Shown one piece after another: positions 11,709 to 22,999 of a DNA stretch of 64,000 nt. Each line of letters opens with the position of its first letter. Within the stretch, counting starts at the first letter, position 1. Under the pieces are notes generated by a model. The model ran no database searches, was not told the DNA's origin, and worked only from the letters and a program-made list of their open reading frames with translations. Made by a program: the position numbers and the translations under genes. Source of the DNA: Karstenula rhodostoma CBS 690.94 (lineage: Eukaryota; Ascomycota; Dothideomycetes; Pleosporales; Didymosphaeriaceae); assembly GCA_010093485.1 (NCBI GenBank), contig MU001496.1, positions 997,666 to 1,061,665 on the forward strand, read 5' to 3'.

Positions 11709-13047
11709 TTAATGTACACTTCCTCCGTAGTACACCTTCCGCACGTCAACCAGCTTCTTTCCTCTTGCTCGCGCAATCTCGTCGGGCAGCTTCTGGTTGC
11801 AGAGAGCTTCCCATGTGGCCTTGATGACGTTCATCTTGTTCCGTGAGCGGGGCGTTCGGGCGGCGAGATCCTGGAGGCCGGCAGCACGAGCGATTTCGAA
11901 GATAAGGTGCTGGACGCGGAGACCAAAACCTTGATAAGTGTTAGTGTGAAATATCCCGTAGAGAGGGTTGAGTCTTACCGGGGGGTCGAGCGAACAGCTG
12001 CACCTTCGTGGCTCCGACTTTGCACTCCAAGTCTCCAAAAGTTGTCCTGTTCTCGTATCGCGGGATGGGCCTCATGTTCCTGATGGCAGCCATCACACTC
12101 TGCTTCCTTCCTTCGTCCGGCTCCACGGACTTGCCCTCTCCCACACCGAGCAGGCCGGCCTGGTTACCCGCAATGGTCAGGTAATACATGGATCGGATCT
12201 TGCCCATGCGCGTCTGGTTGGTAACGCCGTGCACCACCAGCGTCTTCACCTTGATACTTCGCAACTTGGTTTTGTCCCAGTTGAGATATTGTAGCAGACG
12301 TTTCTGGCGCGGATCCTCGGCCTCTTCCGAAGACAAACGGCGGGTCTGGCGCACCATGCGGTTATCGATTCTCGGTATGTCGGGCATAACGATCGAGTGT
12401 CGCGGGTCAGAGAGTGCAGCAGCCGCGTGTCTGTTCTTGACGCGGAAACTCGCACGAGGATCCAACACTGCCTGCGTGACAGCTGTCCCCATGGCTTCCT
12501 CCAACTGCCGCTGCGTCTCCACGCTCAGCTCGCCTTCCGGAAGACCATCAGGGAACATCTTAGCGAGGTTCTCATTAGCGATGAAGGTTATGGCTTCGTC
12601 ACGCTCCTCCTCATTGACATCCTGGAAGTCGTGTGATCCAGGGATGTCGGACGGGTCCAGCTTCTCAGCATGATCCGTTACGGGGTCGACCTCGGACATG
12701 TCATCTTCGTACGGCAGGAGCCAAGGGTCTGTTCGGCGGCTGGACTGGGTGAGGAGATCGCGGCTGTCGATTGCGGTTTCGGCGGCCTTGATGGCGGCGA
12801 TTTGCGCGGGCGTGTACCGCTTCTCCAGCAACGCAGTCTCCGAGGTGTCGTACTTGGGGTACTGGGTTTCCGCGGCCTGGTTCAGCAGCTTCAGGTCCTC
12901 TGCTTTGATGGACGGGTAGTGCGGTCTCCGTTTGCGGGCTGCTCGAGGGGCGGATGCGTGGAAGGAGCGTTTCGGGGCGGCCGAGGCCGAGGGCTTAGAG
13001 AGGGAGGCAGATGCGAAGAGACATCTTACGGGGCGGCAGACGCTCAT
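11709..13047 (-). CDS. MRPS5: Mitochondrial small-subunit ribosomal protein uS5m
   Basis: Component of the mitochondrial 37S ribosomal subunit. Exon 1 is 13047-11979 and exon 2 is 11929-11709, about 429 aa. The start at 13047 yields an Arg/Ser/Ala-rich presequence ([18 protein letters not shown]) followed by [15 protein letters not shown], a typical mitochondrial targeting signal. The S5 domain occupies the last 170 residues. It begins near [19 protein letters not shown], with [20 protein letters not shown], then across the intron [19 protein letters not shown], and ends [11 protein letters not shown]. The 49-bp intron has a perfect GTAAG donor. The gene is divergent from TRM2, with 189 bp between the starts. 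Confidence 0.93.
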
Positions 13048-13236
13048 TGCGTCTCTGGACCGCCGGAATAAAGCCAATTGCACGCCGAGAGGAAGGGGGG
13101 ACGATGCGCGTGCTGCGTTGATGCTCGTCGCAGGTCAGCGAGCGAGCTTCGATAATTTTGGCGCTAGCGGCTCAAACGCCGCGCTACCCAATCACCTCGC
13201 TCCCTTTTCCGTGACGCCAGCTTTTTCACCTACTAT
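13048..13236. promoter_or_regulatory. Bidirectional promoter between uS5m and TRM2
   Basis: Only 189 bp separate two divergent start codons (13047 minus, 13237 plus). Both promoters and leaders must fit here. Both products serve RNA or translation functions, so shared control is plausible but inferred. Confidence 0.6.
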
Positions 13237-14979
13237 ATGTTTTCGTTACTCGGTCGGTCGACGCTCCGCACACTTTCGTACGGTAGCAGACAATTCCCGT
13301 TGACCAGATACAGCATGGCTTCTTCAGCTGCGAACGTTGCGCCCGTCGAGACCTTTGGTGAGAAGAGGCCTGCGGAAGAGACGCCGTTGAGGAGCGAGGA
13401 AGGATCACGGGGCAGCTACAGGTTCAAAAACAAGAGAATGAGAAAAGGGCATGCCGAAACCAGTACTATCTTGAAGACGAATGGGAGCAACGAGGAAATT
13501 TTGTTGGAAGACGTGAAAGCTCTCTTGAAGGGCCTCAATCTGGAAAAGGATGTCGCAGCAGAGCTGCCGGAGCTCAGATCTGAAGCGGAAATCACCATCA
13601 AAGAGCTCTCTTCCACTGGCGATGGCCTAGGTTTCCAAGAAGGATCGACGTCAGACCAAGTGTATGTGGTTCCATTCACAGCACCAGGCGATACCGTCAC
13701 CGCAAAGGTCTTCAAGCACGATCAGAAGGATAAGATCTCTATGGCCGACTTTGTCAAAGTCACAACTCCTTCGCCACACCGTGACGCATCGTTGGTCAAC
13801 TGCCCATATTTTGCTAGCTGCTCAGGATGCCAGTTCCAGATGCTACCATACGACTACCAGCTTACCCACAAGAGAACCATCGTAGAGAAGGCATATAAGA
13901 ACTTCTCTCAACTGCCACCAGAGCTCATTCCCACCATCGGCGATACCATTGGCTCGCCTTTACAGTATGGCTACCGGACAAAACTTACTCCGCACTTTGA
14001 CGGTCCGCCGGATTCTCGTCGGAGCGATGGCAGGAACGGCATTAGACGAAAGTTCCAAGAAGTACCTCCTATCGGGTTCATGAAGAAGGGCACACGGATC
14101 ACCATCGATATCGAGGATTGTCCCATTGGTACAGAAGCAATCCGCAATGGCAACAAGCGTGAAAGGAAACGCGTCGCAAACGAGCTTGACAAGTACCACA
14201 AAGGTGCCACGCTGCTCCTGCGCGAGAGCACGGAGCGTATCTCTAAGAAAGAATATGATGCTTCAGAAGAGCAAGACCCAGACGTCGTCATCGAAGATCG
14301 TGGCGACCACTTGCACCGCAAAACATGCGTCACGGACCCGAATGCCAAAACAACCGAGTACATCGACGACTTCCAGTTCGTCAACCCCGCGGGCTCATTT
14401 TTTCAGAACAACAACTCCATCCTACCAAAGTTCACACAGTACATTCGGGACCACATCCTGCCCCCCGCGTCCGACCACAAGGTCAAGCATCTGATAGATG
14501 CGTACTCCGGCTCTGGGCTCTTCACTATCACATTATCATCACTGTTCAAGTCGTCCCTAGGCATCGACATCTCCTCATCCTCCATCAACTCTGCGACACA
14601 CAATGCCGAGATCAACAACCTCCCTGCCTCGACCGCGAAATTCATTGCTGCAGACGCTTCCGCGCTATTCGCCAGCATCGATACAGATGCCGCCGAAACC
14701 GTCGTCATGATCGATCCGCCACGAAAAGGCTGCGATGAGAGTTTCCTGCGCCAGTTGGTGCAATATGGACCTGCGCGCATTGTGTACGTGAGCTGCAACG
14801 TGCATACGCAGGCTCGGGATATCGGTGCCTTGGTTGGGGGAATGAAGGGCGTCGACGGTGGCTTTGGAAATGGAGAGGGATGCTACGATATCGAAAGCAT
14901 TTGTGGGTTTGACTTCTTCCCTCAAACTGGTCATGTTGAGGGTGTCGCCGTGTTGAGGCGGAAGGAAGCAAAGCACTGA
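13237..14979 (+). CDS. TRM2: tRNA (uracil-5-)-methyltransferase Trm2
   Basis: S-adenosylmethionine-dependent RNA methyltransferase that makes m5U54 (ribothymidine) in the T-loop of tRNA. Single exon, 580 aa. An N-terminal TRAM-like segment is followed by CPYFASCSGC, a C-x5-C-x2-C pattern like the iron-sulfur ligands of bacterial RumA, with a possible fourth Cys in IEDCPIG. The methyltransferase core carries IDAYSGSGLFTI (SAM binding), IDPPRKGCDESF, the catalytic cysteine in VYVSCNVHTQARD and the terminal FFPQTGHVEGV motif. The first ATG gives a presequence-like N-terminus (FSLLGRSTLRTLSYGSRQF), while a second ATG lies at 13315. Two starts could give mitochondrial and nuclear forms, which is inference. 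Confidence 0.95.
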   Translation: MFSLLGRSTLRTLSYGSRQFPLTRYSMASSAANVAPVETFGEKRPAEETPLRSEEGSRGSYRFKNKRMRKGHAETSTILKTNGSNEEILLEDVKALLKGLNLEKDVAAELPELRSEAEITIKELSSTGDGLGFQEGSTSDQVYVVPFTAPGDTVTAKVFKHDQKDKISMADFVKVTTPSPHRDASLVNCPYFASCSGCQFQMLPYDYQLTHKRTIVEKAYKNFSQLPPELIPTIGDTIGSPLQYGYRTKLTPHFDGPPDSRRSDGRNGIRRKFQEVPPIGFMKKGTRITIDIEDCPIGTEAIRNGNKRERKRVANELDKYHKGATLLLRESTERISKKEYDASEEQDPDVVIEDRGDHLHRKTCVTDPNAKTTEYIDDFQFVNPAGSFFQNNNSILPKFTQYIRDHILPPASDHKVKHLIDAYSGSGLFTITLSSLFKSSLGIDISSSSINSATHNAEINNLPASTAKFIAADASALFASIDTDAAETVVMIDPPRKGCDESFLRQLVQYGPARIVYVSCNVHTQARDIGALVGGMKGVDGGFGNGEGCYDIESICGFDFFPQTGHVEGVAVLRRKEAKH

Positions 14980-15372
14980 GTGAGGAAGAGCCTTGTCGGA
15001 AGAGAGTATGTCTGGAATTTGGATACCCTGTACTACCCTAATGCTAGGCCATGACATTGCCTTAACATGTTTGCATCATACAGCATGTATTCTATACTCA
15101 TATCAAAATCTACAACTCCCTCAGAGTCACTGTTCTAAACGTAATTCTTTGTGATTATATCTCGGAGTGGAACACACCCAAGTTTGGCAACGACTCACTC
15201 AAAAGCACAAGGTCCAAGCACACCGTGGATCACACAGGTAACACAAGTTGCTGATATCGTGCACAAGATGGTCTTTTTGATAGGTTTCTCTGCATGCCCC
15301 TACACCCGCGCCGTCAGCCGCTCGCCAGCCTCTCTCGATTACTTAAGGAATCCGAATACACCCTTCCTTTCT
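14980..15372. other. Convergent 3' region TRM2/ARP3
   Basis: About 390 bp between two convergent stop codons. I see AT-rich 3' untranslated-type sequence and no gene. Confidence 0.5.
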
Positions 15373-16909
15373 TTACGTGCTCCCTGGGCCGCCCAATAGA
15401 GCAAATCTTCGCACGATGCTTGGTCCAATCTCATCGTACTCTGCCTTGGTATGGCAATAGCTCTTGAACTCAGGAGTCTGACCAAGCAGACTGCCTCCAA
15501 ACCACGGGCCGTGTCGTTGCCTCTTGTGCGTGATGACTTGCACGTCCAAACCACCACTCTTCGCACCTCCACTCCGGGCCTCTGAAGCCTTAATCCTAGC
15601 GTCGACAAGGTGTCTAATGTCGCGCTGCAGACGTCTTCCAAAGTCCTTGTATAATGTGGAACCTCCAGAGAGAACAATGTTCTTGTACAGTCCCCTTCGT
15701 ACATCAATGGGCGAACTCTGGATGACTGTGTCGACGATGTTCGGCAGTGGCGTGAGGAAGTCCGAGGAGTAGATTTCGGGGTTGAAGAAGATCTCAGGGG
15801 CTAGGAATCGCTCGTACCCCACGTCCACTTGTACCGATTTACCGTTGGGTTGGTTGACTGTGTGCTTCTTGAAGTAATCGGGCTCGCGATCATAGCGGGA
15901 GAACTCTTTGACAATATCGGGAGAGACGTAGCAAAACTCCTCTTTGATGCGCTCGGCAGTCTGGAGAGAGGAGTCTGGTTCGCCACGATCGCGTAAAAGG
16001 GACTGAACGAAGTTCGTGATGTCGCGACCAGCAATGGGGACACTCTTGATGGAGGAGCCGATGACGTATCCCTCGGCGACTGGGATAACGTGAGTGACAC
16101 CGGCACCAGAGTCGATGACAGTGCCGGTCAGTGATCGATCGTGGACCTTTGAACTCGTCCACGAAGCAGCCAGGGCAAGCACAGCCTGGACAGCGATGTA
16201 AAGACCGGCGCAGTTGAATGATTCGAACATGATCTCGGCGGTGTTCTCACGATTTTCGGGAGGGTTCATGGGCTGGATAGGAGTTAGAAGCAAGCGGGCG
16301 AACCTTGTGAGGCTGTTCGCTTACGGGTTCGGTGAGAAGGAAGTGGTGGTCTTCTGGCTCCACACGCAGGTACTTGAATATCGAGTTGGACCAGAAGCGC
16401 TCCATGAGGTCCTACTACTTGTCAATCAAACTGCCTAGAGCTAGCGCCAGCTCGCGTACCCAGTTGTCTATCTGACCATGTCTGATCGGGTAGTGGATGC
16501 CATATCCAGGCCCCGCGGCGGCCGATAGCGCTTCATCTCCAATGAAGAAATCGAGATCCTCGGTTCCTCGCTTCGCATGCAGATGGCCACCGGGGCCGGC
16601 ACCTCCAGTCAGGAAGGAGGGCTTGTTTGCGACGGCAGGCCGACCGGATCCAGAGCCGCCAGCACCGCCTGCCGGGGCCTTGGAAGCTATCGCAGTGGGG
16701 AACACGAAGGAGGGCGAGTCGTTGCCGGCGAATCCTTGAGAATGTTAGCTTCCTGGGGACCCGGGTAGCATCGGTGGAGGCGCATCGTACCAAGCTTCGA
16801 GTAACCCGTACCGCTGGAGTAGGCGGTCAGTATGCGACTATGCTCGAGGGCCCGCAGGCTGCAAGGGAGCTTACTTGTCCATGACAACGGCGGGCGTTTG
16901 GGACGCCAT
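15373..16909 (-). CDS. ARP3: Actin-related protein 3 of the Arp2/3 complex
   Basis: Core subunit of the Arp2/3 complex that nucleates branched actin filaments at endocytic patches. Five exons on the minus strand: 16909-16875, 16813-16791, 16734-16460, 16411-16325 and 16272-15373, giving 439 aa, the normal Arp3 size. The reading starts [20 protein letters not shown] and continues [84 protein letters not shown] and [20 protein letters not shown], and ends [12 protein letters not shown]. Exon 2 is only 23 nt (NGTGYSKLG). The actin nucleotide-binding loops are spread over exons 1-2 and 5. The gene is divergent from the taspase-like gene. Confidence 0.95.
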
Positions 16910-17785
16910 GGTTGCTGCTGCTCGCCGAGCCTTGTAGGAGCACGAAGCAGCTCAGGACTGCGTGGAGAGAGAAGCGGGCGTGAATTGGCGGAACGGGGAC
17001 GGTGGTGGATTCGTCAGAGTGGGATGGCGGAGGCTGGTCGATGTGGGCTGTTAGAGCTGGGCGCAGCGATTCCCCACTCCGCCCGCGTCTACTTGGCGGC
17101 CACGGCGGAAACGCGGAGGGCGGGGGTCGCTCAGTGCCCGTCGCGCCTTTGCTCGTTGTACATGTACTGTAGCCAACGATATGCCATCACATATCCGAAT
17201 AAAGTGCCTCGACCTGCTCTTGCCTTGGGTGCTACAGCGTGTTCGGGAGCCCCGCCCACACCGGTCGCACGGTCGATATGTGAGGAAGGCGCAACCAGCC
17301 GTGACTCTCCACCTGCTGTCTTCACTCTCCATCCTCAATCTCGACCCAACCCTTCAACTCACCCGCACCTCTGCCCACTCTCATTGCACCCCCGCGCCCC
17401 AGAAACGAGGTCTCACGCCCACTTGAGGCGAAACCATTCATTTACCATTCTTCACCTATCTCACTTCTTTCCGCTGCAACTCACCTTGATAACCACACCG
17501 GCGGCCCGCTCACCTATTAACCCTTGAAGACTACTGACACAGTTCTCCTGTCATTTCTCTCTCGCCGTGCATTGACCGCGCTTCAAACAAACTGTCGACT
17601 GATCGACCTGTTTCTCCAGACCCGCTCGTTCCAAAAAAATAAATAAAAAAACAACACAAAAGACAACATCCAGCCACGACCCCCGCCCCGTCAATACATA
17701 CCGTTCCTGGCCTTCGAAGCTGGATAGGTTTGGACCACGGTTCCGCAGCCTCCGTCGACGATTGTCTGGAACAAAAGACAGGGGC
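16910..17785. promoter_or_regulatory. Divergent promoter region ARP3 / taspase-like gene
   Basis: About 875 bp without a supported gene. A 231-codon open frame on the plus strand (16832-17527) overlaps ARP3 exon 1 antisense and has no recognisable protein. The part before the taspase ATG is rich in C and T, as in a leader. Confidence 0.5.
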
Positions 17786-19843
17786 ATGGCGGTACCCTCT
17801 GGGCAACCTGGAGCCATTGACGGCGCAGTCCAGCTCGACACTCTCACCCGAAAAGCTACGCAGAGCCCACATCGAGCCGACGTATGCTGTATCTTCGTTC
17901 ATGCCGGGGCTGGCTATCACAGTCATGCAAATGAGCAGATTCACCTCGAGGCGTGCAATGAGTATGCGACCAAAGTAGCTTTCAGACCAAATGCTGACTC
18001 TATACCAGTGCAGCGCAAGTTGCAATGCTAATCTTACGGAATGGTGGATCGGCATTGGATGCCGTCGAGATGGCTGTGAAGATTCTCGAGGATCGAGAAA
18101 TCACCAACGCAGGATATGGGAGCAACCTAGCCATGGACGGTGTTGTTGAGTGTGATGCCTCCATTGTAGACCATTACGGTCGCAGCGGGGCTGTTGGCGC
18201 AGTATATCGTACGTGTTGCTCTGTCTATATCAATACGTGTTAACACGGACAACAGAGATCAAGAACCCCATATCGCTTGCCCGGCTGGTGCTTAATCACA
18301 CAACCCAATCACTTACCCTCCGCCGCGTGCCACCCAACCTTTTAGTCTCCCAAGGTGCGCTCCAGTTTGCGCGGGAGATGGGTGTCCCAGAGCTCCCCTA
18401 CGATGCACTTGTTTCGCCGGCCGCGAAAGAGAGATGGATTAAGTGGCACCAAGACCTCAAAGTAGCAGAGCGCAAAGCCAGGAAGAATGGTCAGCATCCC
18501 TCCTGTTGGAGAGTAAGGGAAGCAACAACAGCTGAGGACGAGGCAGAACATCAACGCTTGCGTCGCGAGCATACCAAGAAAATGCATGGGTATCCACAAC
18601 GATCCGGAGCTGACTCCCCGATTACTTTCGAGCAGTCCCTTTATTATGCCGTGCGCGACGACTCGTCGACAAGTCCATCTGTTAGGTCTGGCCCGAATTC
18701 GGATATTTCTATGACAAGTTCTACGACTGGCGCTCGCATAGCTACGCCGGAATCGGTCCATTCTGACCCATCACCGGACCTCATGCTGACTCGACCGGCA
18801 TCCATCGAAGAGTCTTCTAGAAGTGCTTTTATGAATAGCACGCAGAAGGTCCCCACGTTGAAACAATTTCGAGATACACGTGCTTCAGGATACCCACCTA
18901 TGGGTTGGATCGCTGAGGATGGCGTGCCGGCAGATGTCAGTCGTGCTGGCTTTCATGCGCGGAGGTCATGGGGAGATGGATCTGGTGAGGAATCAAAGTC
19001 GGCTTCAAGCGTCACCACGATGAGGCCGTCGGAAGACGAGGACTTCCCAACTCCATCCAATGTACCCAAAGACTCGGAGGCCACATGCTCGTCAAAACGC
19101 GGTACACCTACAACAGGGACAGCTCAGAGCACTACGTTGATGCCCACCGCGAGCATGCCTCTGGCTAGTCGCTTGGACCAAGAGGAGGATCATATCACCG
19201 ATACCGTAGGTGCCGTCGCTGTCGATGGCTGGGGCAACATTGCGTGTGCTGCATCTTCCGGTGGGATTGGCATGAAGTATCGGGGGCGTGTTGGTCCAGC
19301 TGCACTCGTTGGGGTAGGCACGGCCGTCATACCCAAAGACCCCGATGACCCGGACGAAACATGCGTCGCGACTGTCACGAGTGGCACTGGAGAACACATG
19401 GCCACGACTATGGCTGCTACTGTCTGTGCCGAGAGATTGTATCAGAGCGTGAAGAAGCAGAAGGGTGGGGAGTATGCTGAAGTCACAGAAGACGAAGCTC
19501 TCAGATCCATGATCGAGAATGAATTCATGGGTAGGATGGAATTTAGTAAGGACATCCAGCAGCTGCTAACACTATTGTAGGGCATCCAAGTGTGAAGAAC
19601 AGCAACTCGGCGGGCGCTATTGGAATACTCGGAGTCAAGAAAACCCGGCAGGGAGTCATGCTATACTATGGCCACAATACTGATTCATTCGCAATGGCCT
19701 CAATGCACTCGGACGAGGATGCCCCTTGGTGTACAATGTCACGCAATAATGGCAACGGACAAATCGCCCAAGGCGGTCGGATGATGCGATACCAGCGAAA
19801 GAAGAAAACCAAAACGACCTCCCTTTGCCAGCCGTTTGCTTGA
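17786..19843 (+). CDS. Taspase/asparaginase-2 family threonine aspartase
   Basis: N-terminal-nucleophile hydrolase of the asparaginase type 2/taspase 1 group. Members are made as an inactive precursor that cuts itself before a threonine, which becomes the nucleophile. Exons 17786-17961, 18009-18208, 18256-19530 and 19581-19843 give about 637 aa. The alpha part shows FVHAGAGYHS, RNGGSALDAVEMAVKILED, TNAGYGSNL and VECDASI. The beta part begins at Thr442 in DTVGAVAVDGWGNIACA, followed by SSGGIGMKYRGRVGPAAL and SGTGEHM. Between them is an insertion of more than 200 residues, Ser/Thr-rich with long acidic and basic runs. Human taspase 1 is 420 aa, so this linker makes the fungal protein much longer. 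The C-terminus ends in a Lys-rich tail. Taspase versus plain asparaginase specificity cannot be decided here. Confidence 0.88.
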
Positions 19844-20132
19844 AGCGACACTGCATTATGGCGTCTGGCACGGTACTTCCTCAAGACTCGATCTCTACAC
19901 CTGCACTCTACGCCCTAAGTGGTCGCTCTTTAACACCTATCGAGCGAGATCTTCCTTTTCTCTCTTTGTCCTGTCTTGTTCGGGGCATCTTTTTCACACT
20001 CCGCACCCCGGACTGTGAATGTTTAGTGCGCCAAGTACAAGAAGGTCTTGGTCATCTTTCGGGAGTATCTTATCTGCAACTGAGCGTCTGAAGACATTTG
20101 ATACCCCTGGTCTCTAAAATTAGCGTTCGGTT
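19844..20132. other. Intergenic region
   Basis: Between the taspase-like stop and the putative small minus-strand gene. Nothing else is seen. Confidence 0.4.
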
Positions 20133-20571
20133 TCAAGGGAGCAGCTGATTCTGTCTGTATGGTCTGCTGAATTTTACGACTACAGTGTGCGTGACAGTGT
20201 CAGCGAGGGATGTTTTTACCGGCGCCTGCAAAGGAAAGGGCATGAAGTAGCAGACAGAATAGAACCTTGCTTTACTGAATCCATTGAGTCCTAAGGTGTA
20301 CGCCACCAATCCCAGGTAACTACCAGGTCCACCAGCACCTTGTATGTGAATACACGTCATAAGATAATATGATTGGTAACCTATGCCAACATTTTGTTCC
20401 CGAGGTCGATGCGTACTCACGTGAGAGCGTAACACGCGCACGGGCCAATGCTTGTTTGCGGAGCTTTTGACGCTTCCGCCTCTCACTTGGGCCTTTATTC
20501 AGCGGACCACCTCCCAAGAAGGTAGTCAGGGAATACACAGTGCGCAAGATTCCCTTCTCAGTATGCTCCAT
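20133..20571 (-). CDS. Putative small protein, head to head with TFB4
   Basis: I do not recognise this protein. A two-exon reading is possible on the minus strand: 20571-20421 and 20338-20133 with an 82-bp GTGAGT...CAAG intron, giving about 118 aa. Exon 1 encodes MEHTEKGILRTVYSLTTFLG, then GGPLNKGPSERRKRQKLRKQ, a strongly basic segment. Exon 2 starts RAGGPGSYLGLVAYTLGLNG, a short glycine-rich, apolar stretch that could be a membrane segment. The codon composition of exon 1 and the splice signals make it look more like a gene than its surroundings, but the tail after about residue 92 is poorly convincing and a further intron may exist. Its ATG lies 64 bp from the TFB4 ATG on the other strand. 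Confidence 0.35.
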
Positions 20572-20635
20572 CACCTATCCCGAGTACGCGTCGCGTAGAC
20601 TTCAATAAACGTTCCGACTCCCATAGGTGTTCACC

Positions 20636-21890
20636 ATGAATGCCATCGACGCCTCGGACCACCATGAGCGCGTGGACGAGAGTATGTTCTGGAGGTTCCG
20701 TGGCTATTACGAAGGCTCAGGCTGATATATAGCGCAGCTGTGCCCCCCTCTCTCCTCGCGATCGTCCTAGATACAAATCCACACGCTTGGGCGCACCTCT
20801 CGTCGACGCTCCCACTTGCGACGGCTCTGGCTAATCTCCTCGTCTTCATAAACGCGCACCTTGCCTCTGGAAACGGCAATAGCGTAGCTGTTATTGCTTC
20901 ACATTCCAACAAATCATGCTTCTTGTACCCTACACCCACACCTGCGTCCCCACAATCCCGCCATAGCGCTGCGAATGGCGATGTCGAAATGAACGGCACC
21001 GCAGACAACACCTCATATTCGGTACAAGACAACCCAAATAAGTATCGTCCATTCGCGAACGTAGAGACGGCGATCTTGAGCAACTTCGCAAAGCTCATGG
21101 AAGGCACGAAGGAAAGTCACCTGGCGGCAACTCCGACCACCTTGATCGGTGGTGCCTTGTCCCTCGCGCTCTCATACATCGCAAAAGCCACCTTAGTGAA
21201 CTCTCCCACCACTTCGAATACCGAAGAAGCCATGCTGGCAATCGCAGACCCAGAAGCGACCCGCACTTCGTATGTGTCACTTGCAAGCCGCATCCTCATC
21301 GTGTCTGTATCCGGGGATCTCGCGAACCAGTACATACCCGTCATGAATAGTATCTTCGCCGCACAGAGGAAACGGATACCAATCGACATATTGAAGTTGG
21401 CAGGAGACACAGTGCTGTTGCAGCAGGCTAGTGACGCAACAGGCGGCGTATACATGAAGCCTGAGCGGCCTGAGGGCTTGCTGCAGTATCTCATGATGGC
21501 ATTCCTACCAGATCCAACTGCAAGGAGAAGTCTGGTCATGCCCAGCGCGGGAGGTGTTGATTTCAGGGCCGCGTGTTTCTGTCACCGCAAGGTTGTAGAT
21601 ATTGGCTTCGTGTGCAGTGTTTGCCTAAGCAGTAAGTACATTCTTAGTTCTGCTACTACCTACCCCGAAAGCAAATCGGTAACTAACTTTGCCCAGTTTT
21701 CTGTACCGCTGACTTGCCCGATAACCTGTGCTTGACCTGCGGTTCTTATCTGTCGCTCCGAGCCGCGGAGTCGAATCCGCCAGCTTTGATACCCAGGAAG
21801 AAGAAAAAGAAGAAGAGGGTAGGCGGTACCGACTCGGCGACACCGGGGGGTAGTACACCTGCAGGATCGAACACGCCAATGCATGCATGA
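20636..21890 (+). CDS. TFB4: TFIIH subunit Tfb4 (p34)
   Basis: Core subunit of general transcription and nucleotide-excision-repair factor TFIIH. It pairs with Ssl1/p44. Exons 20636-20681, 20738-21631 and 21697-21890 give 377 aa. The short first exon (MNAIDASDHHERVDE) joins VPPSLLAIVLDTNPHAW, the start of the von Willebrand A-like domain, which continues through SLASRILIVSVSGDL, NSIFAAQRKRIPIDI and QQASDATGGVYMKPERPEGL. The C-terminal C4 zinc finger is split by the last intron: FRAACFCHRKVVDIGFVCSV, then CLSIFCTADLPDNLCLTCGS. It ends with a Lys-rich stretch (PRKKKKKKRVGG). Length and order match the family. Confidence 0.95.
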
Positions 21891-22999
21891 GCAACATGCA
21901 TATTATTGGAAGGGAACATGGTTTGTATCAGGCGTCTGAGGGAATTTTGTAGCATTTCAAGGCGTTTGAACAGTGAAGACACGGTCGTCCAAGCATCGTG
22001 GATGACATAGTCAATGGAACTTACTAGGTCCTAAATTAGTTCTCATGCCCAAGTTCACGAAGTTTCCGCAAGAGATATAAAGCGTCTGGGTACATGCTTC
22101 CATTCCAGCGACTCGAGCGCGCTGGAAGTAGACGCTGGCATGCTTCTGCTGTCGCTGACCGACATGCTACAAGGTGTACCTTGGTAACTAGGTATTAACC
22201 AAAAGAGTAGACACGATGATAATCAAGGGGTGCTGCCGGTCTCCTGCAAATGATAGCTTGTGTCAAATGCATGGAGTTGAGATAGCTCGTTTAGGAGATG
22301 ACGTGCAGCATGAAGATGTACATACCCGTGCCTCGGCACGATGAGGACCCACCTAGATCAACGTCGCGAAGCCCATCAACCCTTCTTTGAGCCGGCTCTT
22401 TGAGGCCTGCCGAGGAACAACGTAAGCGATAGGGATGTGCAGATACGGTAACTAGACCAGCATTACCGTATACACCGTAACTGTGTACAATACGGCGCGA
22501 CACTCGCGAGCCGCCAGACTTACTATGTGGGGAAGGCCGCTTGAACAAGTCAGAATCCCGGCCACTACTGTTCGTTTACGAGTGATCTGCCTGGAGGTTA
22601 TCATGCGCCGTATTCACCTTCTCTAATACCGTATATACGGTATCCTTCAAAACCTTTTCATATGCCAAAATGGGTGCTTGCTGCCAAAGGCATGTATCTG
22701 TCTCAGTAATTACTATAAGATGGCATCCTGCTCGCTTAAGGTACCTATGAAGGCATATATAGAGGGTTGGTAACGATACCAAATAGCTTGTAAATAAGAG
22801 TTAACAAGGTCAGGAACCGCTTTCTTCATAATGTCATTTTTCTGGGTAATTTTTTCCATTCCATGCATCCTTGAGACACCATCACTCTGCTTTCATCTTA
22901 TCGTGTTCACGTGAAGAGGTTGCTGCTGCTGCTGCGTACATTGACACCATGGGCGAGACTATCCTACGTTTTCAGGGTTACAACCATAATGCGTACACG
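21891..22999. other. Intergenic DNA
   Basis: About 1.1 kb with no supported gene. It contains an 18-bp perfect palindrome (22626-22643) and a related ACCGTATACACCGTA stretch near 22466. The region leads into a pseudogene. Confidence 0.5.
22626..22643. repeat. 18-bp perfect palindrome
   Basis: ATACCGTATATACGGTAT equals its own reverse complement. A partly similar ACCGTATACACCGTA occurs about 160 bp upstream. It could be a dimeric factor site or a chance AT-rich palindrome. Confidence 0.6.

Noticed and set aside
16832..17527. 231-codon open frame on the plus strand
   Set aside because: Overlaps ARP3 exon 1 antisense and the GC-rich promoter region. No protein family features.
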